From positions 25,928,504 through 25,992,503 of the forward strand of contig OZ037765.1 in NCBI GenBank assembly GCA_964035545.1: DNA of 64,000 nt, given 5' to 3'. The notes beneath the pieces were generated by a model. The model saw nothing but the letters and a program-made list of their open reading frames with translations, made no database searches and was not told the origin of the DNA. How positions within the stretch are numbered: the first letter of the stretch is position 1; each line of letters begins with the position of its first letter. This stretch comes from Bugula neritina (lineage: Eukaryota > Bryozoa > Gymnolaemata > Cheilostomatida > Bugulidae). Below, piece by piece: positions 48,480 to 58,232 of this stretch. Position numbers and translations under genes: made by a program.

Positions 48480-51400
48480 GTATAATGCTTGTGCTTGTAG
48501 CTGTGAAAACCTGTTTTCAATCATTATATATGAAGAATTTTTTGCTGAATATTCTCTGTGTCTACATGCTCTCAAGATTTTTTACCCTGGTAATATAGAA
48601 AGCATAGAAATTTTGAAAAATTAATATTTTAAATTTTTTAACAGACTCCCAAAACGCGCAGACTTTGTGAAGTGTTATGGATTTGCAACAGATAACAATT
48701 ATTATTTATAAAAATACGCTGATGTATTAATAATAAGATCAATAACATACAATTAATAGTAATATTTTAGAGCAGTCTATTACTATTGGTTTGATGGAGA
48801 TGGGACAAAAGTAAACAATGAAATAATCAAACTGGCATTGCTGTGAAGCAGAATTGGACCAAAAAATATTTTTAGCTTTTTCTTTTCTATTTTTATATTG
48901 TAAGCGCTAAGGAATGGGAATTTGTTAAGCTTAGTTATTTCAACATTCCATATGGAATATCTCATTTAATCACCAACTTTGCTGGTTAACAGCTTTGGCA
49001 ATGTCTGTAGGAAAGCTCCTAGACTGAAGAGCGAAGGAGACAACAGAAAAAGCAGACGAGCACAAGGCGTTCAAGATGTCAGTGGTTCACCTCGTGCCCA
49101 GAGGAAAGGTTTACCAGCCAATCAGGTTGAGCCTGACAAAGAGCTGTCCAGCAGACGAGATAGATTGGGGTTTGAGAGTCCTCATGAATCCAGCCCCTCC
49201 CCTGATAACACTCTTTCATATTTGGAGAAGAGGAGAGCAGAAAGAGCGTAAGTACTGAGAGTCATTCATGGACAGCCCATGCCTATTTTCTTTCCATATT
49301 TGAAGAAAAACAGTAAAATAAATGAGTGATTTGATTAACTCAGAAATTTCAAATGTTATTGTTCCTCATTGAGCCACATCTTATGTTGATCTGAAGATTA
49401 AGGATGCTCAATATAACAGTGTGCTGTTTAACTTCACTCATTTATACAGTGCAAGAAAAGAAAGGGAAGCAGAAGAAAGCTCTAAGTCAAGGTCAGGTAG
49501 AGCTTATGGCTCTAGAAAACAAGCAACTAATATGGTCATTGAAAATGGTACAGCTTCTCCTGATCATTCCAAGCCCATGACTCTATGTAAGAACTCTGTG
49601 TTTACTATGGTATTATAATGTGTTCACTTTGTCAAAACTGGGGTAAGAAAGGTGATGAACTGATTTGGCTATTGGTTTGTAAAGTTTGTTTCTCTATGCT
49701 CTGCTATTATGATTTGCTGCAATATGATACCTGAAGATTGGTAAATGTTTACAGCATATGATCAGAAGCATGTCCAGGATGATGAGAATGCTGTATTAAT
49801 AGGTTTGTTTTAAGACTAACTGCACGAGTTTGCTTTATATTGACAGCGTTTTCAATAACTCATAAGTTTGGGTGATTTGTTTTAAATGTCAAATTATTTT
49901 CTGGTTTATGTGGTTGTCTTCTCTTACTCAACTGTTGTGTCCCAACAGCTTATATGTCTACTCACCAATTCCTTGAAGAGATGACAAATAATCTTTTCTT
50001 AGATAAACTGCTGCAGAATGTGAGTTTCATGTGCTTACTGCGCCTGCTTGCTTAATGTTCTTAAAGAAACATTACGTTCATATGAATTACCTTGCAGTAT
50101 AGGAAGCATACCCACAAAATAAGCATGTGGTTAATATTTGAATATCTTTTCATATTAACTTTATTCCAGCATATCGCGATAGTCGGCGTCATAGGCAGAA
50201 CTCTTTAATCCATGAACAAGAAAGGGTGGCTGGATCACCAGCACCTTCTCTACCCGCTTCCCCTGCTATAATTAACCCCCCTATTGCTAGTCGTTACGCA
50301 CCAGCTAAAGCTGATGCATTTTTACAACAGCCTTCACATAGTTCTTATGATCATAGACTTCATGCCGCTAGAAGTGATACTCATGTTGCATGCAATGGTG
50401 GTAGGTGCTTTTTTTGCTATTTCACTTTCTATGTGTAAGGTTTAACCCTTTTACACTGTTGACTATACTTTATGTTTTTAGAATATTAAGCTTCAATTTT
50501 ATATTTGGTTGAACTGCATGTTTGTTTGTGAATTTCTATAACTAGCGGGTTTTGGTAGTTGCTTTTTAAAACTACTTTTTTTATTAAATTGACAGATAGG
50601 GGCTTAACTTTTTACATTTTCTGACCTCAATTCCATCTACTTACCAAAGAAATATTGCTTACAAACGTTATAATAAGAAGCCCTAAAATATGTTTTAGAT
50701 GAAAGAAATTTGTTGAAAAAGTCAGATGGTGGTGAAGCAGGGTAAGTATTAAGTGGATAAAATAGACATCTGTTTATAAATTAAGTAATTGATGAATAAA
50801 ATTACATATCTAGCTCAATTATAGGTCTTATTGACTATATTTCTGTAGCAACAGAGACTCTGGTTATGGTTCATGGAGAAGTGACAGGAGTGATAAGCTA
50901 TCCGCCCCTGGTGTCATGTCTAATAATAGAAGGTGGATGCTGTATAGGATGACCAAACAGTCAGCAGATGAAATGCAGAATCTGCCTCAGGCTATCAGCA
51001 AAGAGCAGCCTCTTGTGACTCAGAATCTATCATCCCGAATAGACCAGCTGGGTTCCTCTACTCAGCCAGCTATGGAACCAGCTCCCACTGTCCCACCATC
51101 TAAACTCCCCGCCTCTGCTATACCCCCAGCAGCTACCGGCTCAGCTGATTTAGTTTCCTCTCCTGTTAAACAAGTGAATGATATTTCTGGAAACAGCGTA
51201 TCCACTCTAAAAGATAAAATAACCAATAGTCAGGCATTCAATAGTGCCCGGTCATCCACGAGTCAGCCTAGTCTTCCAAATGTGCAATCTCAAACCAGTG
51301 TGTCCGATATAGACAGTAGGTGGGAAGCTATTGAAAGAGCAGCCCAAAGACGAGCTCTTCGTATCAATGATTTGGATTTCACAGATCTTGGAGATATCGA

Positions 51401-54400
51401 TGACATTGATGTTTTGCGACCTCCTGCAGTTGAGTTCACCGGGGCTGTTCCATCTGCTCCAGGAGGCCCACCACCACCTCCCATGATGGGTGGTCCACCA
51501 CCACCTCCTATGATGGGTGGTCCACCACCACCTCCTATGATGGGTGGTCCACCACCACCCCCTATGATGGGTGGTCCACCACCACCTCCTTCCAACTTGG
51601 CTTCTGCTCCACCCAAGCAAGGACTTAAAAAAACTGACAATTCTAATAGCAGAAATAAGAAGACGTTACGCTTACATTGGCGTGAAGTGAAAGAAAATGT
51701 CATGGCACCAAATCCTACGCCAGATATAAAAAACAAGGGGACCATTTGGCAAAAGATGAAATTCACTGCAATTGACGCGGCTAAGTTTGAGCATCTGTTT
51801 GAAACTAAAGTGGTTGACCATAGAGCCAAGGTGAGTGACAGCTTTATATTTCCAATACAGGCTGCCAATATTGATTGTTATAATTTATGAATTAGCTAAA
51901 TGGATGACGGAAGTGTATCTGATTTATGTGCTTTTGCTTGACCGAATATGTTTAAATCTTACTCAACAGCGCTGACTTCCATTACAGCTAAGTAGCAACT
52001 TGCAGTGTCAACCTTTGGGACTCTCTAACTTTACTATGCTACAATGTATATTTGCTTAAAATTGTTTAAACCACATGCTTTTTGGGTGATGGTCTTGACA
52101 TATGCTAAATGTTGAAGTTGCTTGCCCAACAAAATTACTGTATATTTTATATTCATATTTTGTATGTTTTCTTTATTTGCATGGTTTCCGCATATTGTGT
52201 CCCCTTGCATGGATTCATATGAACCATATTATATAGGATGAGGTGAGTGCATTGTGTGCTCTAGATGTTATATGTTTTGTCTGTTTCCTGTGTCAATCAT
52301 ACTTTGTGGCTTGTTATTTAACCTGAATAATAGAGGTTGTTTCTACTAATATAAGAAGGGTGTACTAAAAGCATTCTAGCCGCTTATTCATTTATATTTT
52401 TTCAATTTCTTAGCATAAAACTACTTGTCAGCATATTGTCTTTGTTTTATAGATTTAAACCTTTAAATATTTTGTGGTAAAAAAACTTGTCACCTGTGCA
52501 AAAATATTTTAATTTTTTTGCGACATGTTATAGATGATTTACGATTGAGTGTGTACACGGCATGCTTTTCTATGTTCATTTAATATATTCACATATATAC
52601 ATATTTATATAAAATTTTCCAGAAGCAAACAGAAGGTGGAAAGAAAGCAATAACTGTGTTAGACTCAAAGCGATCTAATGCCATCAATATCGGTCTGACA
52701 AAACTTCCACCTGCAAGAACCATCAAAGCAGCTATTCTCAAAATGGACAGTACCATCATCAACAGGGAAGGCATAGAGGTAGGCTACTCTAATACTCTCT
52801 ATTCACTCTGTAGCATCTTACAGCATCACAAATATACTGTAAGTGAGTATTTTCTACAAGAGATTGTGTCTTGGTGCCCCCATGTATGTGAAATAACTTT
52901 TTTTCACTGATCTAATACTAATAAACAGTTCTAATACTAATATGGGCTTGTAAATACCTTCGTTAAATACTATGAACGAAATAAAAACTGAAATTAATTT
53001 CATCTTAGATTATTTGAATAAAATCTAAATTTGTGGTGGTAGAAATTGTTAACTACAATGATACCGACTGAGGAAGAAAAGCAGAAGATTATAGACGCCC
53101 AGGTGCAGAATCCTGATGTGGCGTTAGGCAATGCGGAGCAGTTACTCCTCACGATGTCATCCATCAGTGAGCTGGAGGCACGTCTACAGCTCTGGGCTTT
53201 CAAACTAGACTATGACATCAATGAGAAGGTGGGTATCTGTGGGTTAGTGTGAGTTATTCTGTTTATGATGTCATTGCTTAACGTTTAAAGTTGAAATGCC
53301 AGAGGTCTTTGTGTGTAATAGACTTTTAGCGGTAATATGACACTAAATAATAATAGTAATAATAAGGTGATGCATAAATTCGCAGTTGTTTTATAATTAG
53401 GAGAGTCAAGTGTTTGAACTTGTAAAAAACTATCAGTTATGCTAATTGATATCTGACCATAAACCATCCTCAAAGCACAAAAAAATTACCTTCAAAAGTA
53501 AACTGAATACATTCAAGTTTATATAATTGTTCCAGTGGGATGGTTAGAGAACTCTAAATGCTTTTATCACAATTGTTTGTATTATACTTACAATTTGTGT
53601 ATGTTCTAGGAAATTGCGGAGCCTCTTTCTGATTTAAAGGAAGGCATAGTTGCTCTACAGGAGTGCAAAACATTTAAATATGTTTTGTCAGTTCTTTTAT
53701 CAATTGGAAACTTTCTTAATGGTGCTAATGTAAGTTAACTTTCAGCTTCCTATTTTGTGTTTTTCTATTGAAATTGCTGTAATGTTGTTTACTGGGTAAA
53801 TTTATACATATGCATTTATGTGTGTGTTTTAATAACATGTTCATCATTTGGATTATAGGCGTCTGGCTTCCATATTGACTACTTGAAAAAAGTACCCGAG
53901 GTGAAGGACACGGTACACAAACACTCACTGCTACACCATTTGTGTGTAACTATCAATGAGCTCTACCCTGATAGCACCGATTTGTACTCGGAGATCAGCG
54001 CTATGTCGCGGTGCTCCAAGGTCTGTTATCTAAAGCGTAGCCACTCATTTGTTCCAATTATTTAAACGGCCAGAAATTCTTGCATTTCATTATTTGGTTG
54101 TTTTTAGGTCGATTGGGACGAGTTGAAGGACAAACTGGCCAAACTTGAGCTTGGCTGTAGAAATGCTATGGACAATCTTAGACTGGTTGCTAAGCATGAA
54201 ACTTACTCTTCGACTAATCTAAAAGTGAAACTTTCTGAATTTTTGTCTGATTGTGCGGAAAGAATTGTAATTCTGAAAATAGTGCATAAACGCATGGTTC
54301 AGAGGTAAGCATCTCTCCTTGCACACTGAACTAAAGTGACTCTGGCATCACAACAAAATTGTGAAAAAGCTATATTTCTCTTTCCACACTACATTTGCGA

Positions 54401-57400
54401 TTCGTAACATTTTTAATAGTGACATTAAAAACGTTTTATGTTTCAATTATAACATTGCCTGTGTTCTATTAGTTGTACTGACATATGAGTTATTATTAGA
54501 GTTATTGAATTGTGGAAGAGGATATGTTAGCAATTCTTTTCATAACTAAACTGAATGTGTCCAATTTGTTTCTGTATCACCAAAGTGTTGATGTCACTTG
54601 CTAGGTTTTACAAGTTGCTACTCTATCTTGGTCTGGGGGTCACTGACTGCAAAGAAATCAAGATTCATCAGTTTTGTAAAAATGTCAGTGAGTTTGCTCT
54701 CGAGTATCGTACAACCAGAGAGAAAGTGTTGCAGCAGCACGCTAAAAAGAAATCTTACAAAGAACGCAAGAAAACTCGTGGAAAACTGATAGTTGATGTG
54801 AGTTTTAACCCCTGTAAGCTTTATTTAGTGAATTTCACCAAATTTAGGCCTTTTACGTTTATAGTTGCTGCATTTTCACTGCAATGTTACTAGTAATATT
54901 TCTAGTGAATTAGTTTTTTAGGAAATGGCTAATGTCTATTTTTACTCTCTGTAGTAGTTTCACTCTTTTATGCAAAATTTTACTCATTTGTATTTCAAAT
55001 AATTATATTACATTATTATTAGACAAATAATTTTGGGAAGAGCCCTGCTGAGGTGAATGAAGAAGATGTAAAATTGACTAGTCTTTTAAACAATGGAAAA
55101 ACTACCAGTGATGTGCCCATTAGGAAAAAGAGAGGTATGCTTGTATTGATAATGATATGGTGTGTTGTAGTACATTGTATAGTAGATGTATAAGTATTAT
55201 TTATTTTTATGTGTGGGTTAAATTTCTGATAACACATACTGGTTAATGGAGTTCACCAACTTCAGCAGTTTATAATTTAGTAACTTAATTGAAATACACA
55301 AACAACTTTGATTAGGTTCACGCATTCCATACCCATAGGCTTGTAAGAATTAACATATTGCATACTATTCACAACAGTGTTGTCTTCCCACCTGACCACT
55401 GTAATATATTGAGTTATCTGTTGACAATGCAGACAGTCAGTCCACAGGATCCATGAAACGAGGAGCAGGACTGTCTGTACCTGGTGCTACAGAGGCAGAG
55501 GATACTGGAGACGAACTTCTTGAGTCAGCATTCAGATCAGCAGCAACTGCCGGACCTCGGCAGCGGGGAGAACGGAGGAGATCTCAATATCGCCACAGAA
55601 AGTCATGTACGTTGAATCTACATGTTGTTATTAATATGTTTTTATTATAACCACCAGTCAATGGTAGGTATACTTGAGACATGCTGACTGGATAATGTCA
55701 TAAAAATCTAGAGTACGCTGGAGATTCAGCTAAGCTTTTGCTTATTTACTGCAGTTATACAGATTTTTTATTTCAATGCATTTTTAATTATGATGGTAAA
55801 AATTCCAACATTCATTGTCTTCATATGCTACAGTTCGTGGACGTACAAGGTATGATCTGTTGCATGGAATATACGATGTTTCTTTAATATATACAATACA
55901 TATATTTTTGGCAAGTTCTTGGAAAGTGCTAGAAAAGCATGGGATTAATATATAAATTTGTAAATGTATCTGTGGTTTAGCTACTGCGCATATGTCTCAT
56001 TTACCAGTTTAGCAGAAAGCGATGAGTGTGGTTGACTACTGCATGACTTTTATTTCATTTTGTTATATTCTAATAGTTTTTTTTTGACATTTTTTTATAA
56101 TTAGTTTATGTAATGACAAAATAGGTTCTAGTACAATACATGAATGGAATTGCTCTACTGGACGAAACCTACATGTTTGAGCAAGGATTTAGGTAGTTTT
56201 TCATTGCTTGGTAACCCAACGTATCGCAGTGTTGTAAACACATGTTGTTAGTCAAAAAAAGTTGAATGTTTTGGTACTATTTATTTTGCTTTAAGCGTTC
56301 GTAATGTTATGTCATTGTTTTATTGTCTTAACTCTTTTTGGCTGCCATTTTAAGTGTAGGAAAAGATGGGGTACTACTTTTTGTCATACAAAATTCGAAA
56401 TGTTTTAATCTGTTATTTAAATTTACAATATATTCAACTTTTTTAATAATTAGTTATTATACTCATGTCATAGCAAGTAGTCTATAGTTTTGACAATTCA
56501 GTTTCAAGGGAAAAAAATCACCTGTCCTGTATATGCTGATGAAAATTTTTGTTATATATGCAATAATTATTGTCAACTGCCCTGAATGATAAATGTTGTT
56601 TAACACTGGAATTGATAGATGGATTATTTCACTTTGAAGTTTGCTATTGCTGTCAAAGTTGCTACTAGAATTGTTTTTCTTGCTTATGGATACCCTGTAG
56701 AAATTAAGTTTTACTCGCAGAGCATGGTAATTTCTATCAAGAATGCAGTATGTTGAGACAGTCTGGAGAATAGTAAACCACACTGTATGGGTTTAAGTGC
56801 TTTAGATTTTTAAAAATTATTTATAGCAGCCTAAGAAGCTTGCCTATTTGTTAATAGATGTTATATTAATTCTAATGTCTTTATATTAGGGAGGTTCAAT
56901 GCTCCTCAGGACTAGAATGACCATACATGGTAAACTGTTATGCTAGTTTTGTTTTGTTTTGAATGTTGAAAAGGTGATCTATTTCTTAAGCATGGTGCTG
57001 TGTGTAGTGCAGTGCCATTTATAGCAAATACCCCTTTGGTACCCTGTAGCATAGTCGTTGCCCCCTCCCCAATTTTCTACAAGAAATTCAACTGAATTTG
57101 ATTGCAGATTTTTATTTGTTCAAAACTAATTGTCACAATATAATTGTGTGATGTTTTGCTGAAATGAACTATTCTGATTATCAGTTGTGTGACTAATGTA
57201 TTATAATGTAGGGCCAGAGGTTAGCAATATTTTCTGTGATCCTTATTTTAGTAAGAAGGACATTGAAAGGGGGAATCGTTGATGAAGAAGGTAACCATGT
57301 GAATGAAGTCCTATTTGATTTTTCTGCAAATCCAAAGTCTCAATCTGATGTTACTAAAGACCCTGGCTATTTGCCTCCTAGACATTATGAGCCAAAGACA

Positions 57401-57463
57401 GTAGAATCTGTTAGTAAACCCCAGATGGCTGTTTCAAGCAGATATAAGCATATTATTACATGA
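40215..57463 (+). CDS. FHOD: Formin of the FHOD family
   Basis: Formin homology 2 domain protein of about 1409 residues in 24 main exons, colinear with human FHOD1/FHOD3. FHOD formins nucleate, cap or bundle actin filaments in stress fibres and sarcomeres. They are held inactive by binding of the C-terminal DAD to the N-terminal region. Order: GTPase-binding and FH3/armadillo region (1-340), low-complexity linker (341-785), FH1 (about 786-826), FH2 (about 850-1245), basic autoregulatory tail (about 1310-1409). It starts at ATG 40215, where [19 protein letters not shown] matches the FHOD N-terminus. Invertebrates usually have one FHOD gene, so FHOD1 versus FHOD3 cannot be assigned. All 24 exons join in phase. 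Larger introns (1-8) hold nothing recognised beyond the repeats listed separately. Confidence 0.95.
43895..43909 (+). repeat. G15 homopolymer
   Basis: Fifteen consecutive G in the sense strand of FHOD intron 5, 81 nt after the exon 5 donor. Prone to slippage and sequencing error. Confidence 0.95.
45941..46588 (+). repeat. 36-unit 18-bp minisatellite in FHOD intron 7
   Basis: 648 bp made of exactly 36 units CCCACTATATCCACTGTA or the variant with CCCACTGTATCC. Each is a pair of 9-bp halves, and a further 9-bp pair precedes at 45923. Over much of the array the order is two AT-type units then one GT-type, a 54-bp higher-order repeat. It starts 57 nt after the exon 7 donor. The unit length is divisible by three and lacks stops, so several frames on both strands are open by construction. 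Confidence 0.97.
48993..50741 (+). CDS. FHOD: FHOD exons 10-14: linker before FH1
   Basis: Exons 48993-49247, 49450-49586, 49755-49802, 50170-50400 and 50699-50741. A Ser/Arg/Lys/Glu-rich disordered linker with a short charged helix ([20 protein letters not shown]) corresponding to the Arg/Glu-rich helix of FHOD3. Exon 12 joins exon 13 (50170) in phase 1 only if the cassette at 49949-50019 is skipped. Poorly conserved, so exon edges rest on splice sites and phase. Confidence 0.75.
49949..50019 (+). CDS. FHOD: FHOD cassette exon, frame-breaking
   Basis: A 71-nt open stretch between a good acceptor (tcccaacag) and donor (gtgagt). In the incoming phase it reads [20 protein letters not shown] then LLQN. 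Included, it shifts exon 13 into [12 protein letters not shown] and a stop, giving a product of about 523 residues without FH1/FH2. It could be a poison exon, a truncating isoform or a false prediction. Confidence 0.4.
50849..51830 (+). CDS. FHOD: FHOD exon 15: FH1 and start of FH2
   Basis: A 982-nt exon. The first half is Ser/Pro-rich. The block [20 protein letters not shown] matches the acidic FHOD motif before FH1. FH1 follows, with five PPPPP runs separated by MMGG. Such proline runs bind profilin-actin and feed the FH2 dimer. FH2 starts around [13 protein letters not shown] and FEHLFETKV, where the lasso and linker would lie. Confidence 0.93.
51468..51575 (+). repeat. In-frame 27-bp repeat coding PPPPPMMGG x4
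   Basis: Four nearly identical 27-nt units, followed by a fifth PPPPP. The units differ at single third positions only, so the array is young or homogenised. Copy number may vary between alleles and would change FH1 length. Confidence 0.95.
52237..52242 (+). CDS. FHOD: Candidate 6-nt FHOD microexon (Asp-Glu)
   Basis: GATGAG sits between attatatag and GTGAGT in the intron separating FH2 exons 15 and 16, both phase 0. Inclusion would add Asp-Glu after DHRAK, in the linker region of FH2. Splice-site evidence only. Chance occurrence in AT-rich sequence is possible. Confidence 0.35.
52623..54797 (+). CDS. FHOD: FHOD exons 16-21: FH2 domain core
   Basis: Exons 52623-52778, 53043-53228, 53610-53729, 53859-54020, 54108-54304 and 54605-54797, residues about 907-1244. 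Diagnostic blocks: [20 protein letters not shown] (the Ile-containing actin-binding knob), [62 protein letters not shown] and [15 protein letters not shown]. The key isoleucine and the G-N-F-x-N motif are intact, so the domain should be active. Confidence 0.96.
55023..57463 (+). CDS. FHOD: FHOD exons 22-24: C-terminal autoregulatory tail
   Basis: Exons 55023-55134, 55433-55606 and 57252-57463 (stop TGA 57461-57463). Exon 23 ends [11 protein letters not shown] and exon 24 continues [14 protein letters not shown], reproducing the basic FHOD1/FHOD3 segment whose Ser, Ser and Thr are ROCK targets that release autoinhibition. Exon 24 then adds about 60 residues with no domain I recognise. Intron 23 is 1.6 kb and holds nothing else except a frame-breaking 16-nt exon-like patch. 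Confidence 0.85.
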
Positions 57464-57675
57464 TGTTGGGCCAACAGATCAACATTTCTGCTTGTCTATT
57501 CATATATTTTCACACCGTAACAATCACTGTATCACAGCATGTGCAGCCTAGATTGTCCAAAATTAATGCTCAATTTATATTTTACCTGATATTTTGCAAT
57601 GAAATGTTGGCTTGGAATACTTTTATATATTTTATTTATTTTTCCTAGTTATGGTAGGTAAGATAGATGTGAAAC

Positions 57676-57681
57676 ATTAAA
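57676..57681 (+). terminator. Candidate FHOD poly(A) signal
   Basis: ATTAAA, 213 nt after the FHOD stop, followed by a T/G-rich run. An AATAAA at 57813-57818 is an alternative that would run into the TFIIS 3' untranslated region. Confidence 0.45.
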
Positions 57682-57686
57682 ATAAG

Positions 57687-57692
57687 TTTATT
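57687..57692 (-). terminator. Candidate TFIIS poly(A) signal
   Basis: AATAAA on the minus strand, 170 nt beyond the TFIIS stop codon. It faces the FHOD signal 11 bp away. Confidence 0.5.
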
Positions 57693-57861
57693 TGTTGTTT
57701 TACCCAATATACATATATAATATAATGTATTCACCACATAATAGATTATATACAGAACAAAATTTTTAAATGCTTCGATATTGACAAAATAGCTCTAAAC
57801 TAACAGGATCTGAATAAAACACACTTTTACACAAAAATATATACATAGCGACAATGTTTTG

Positions 57862-58232
57862 CTAGCAGAATTTCCACCGGTGTCCACACTCATTGCAGAA
57901 ACAGAATGTCGTCATCGGTTCATCAGCTGAACGAGTCTGAACCTAAAATGAGTTCCACAGTTACTATATATTATATATTGGAAACTAAAATGCAATAAAT
58001 TTATAAATAGCTTTACAAATTTATTATTATAAATAAAGGGTACGTTTCTAATAAAAACTTAGTGTTGTGTATAATGGATATATACCTGATTATAAGTGCA
58101 ATTACGTTTGCCACATTTCCCGCATTTCAATAAATCAGTGGCAGTGCCACCAGACACAGCAAGCTGAGCATCATTGATGGCTTCTTTATTAAATCGTTGC
58201 CTTATCTTTTTCATTTCATCACTAGCCATTTC
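57862..58232 (-). CDS. TCEA1: TFIIS exons 5-6: domain II end and zinc ribbon
   Basis: Exon 5 encodes [20 protein letters not shown] and then [16 protein letters not shown]. Exon 6 encodes [26 protein letters not shown] and the stop (57862-57864). C-x2-C plus C-x2-C coordinate zinc, and the Asp-Glu of SADEP is the catalytic pair reaching the polymerase active site. An extra cysteine (FCFC instead of FVVC) precedes the second knuckle. Confidence 0.97.

Noticed and set aside
51252-51868. Long minus-strand open frames over the FH1 region (Gly- and Trp-rich)
   Set aside because: They are antisense shadows of the proline-rich FH1 coding repeat.
55834-55849. 16-nt microexon between FHOD exons 23 and 24 (acag/TTCGTGGACG...AAG/gtatga)
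   Set aside because: Exon 23 joins exon 24 directly in phase and reproduces the conserved RKSLRRTLK motif. Inserting 16 nt would break both.
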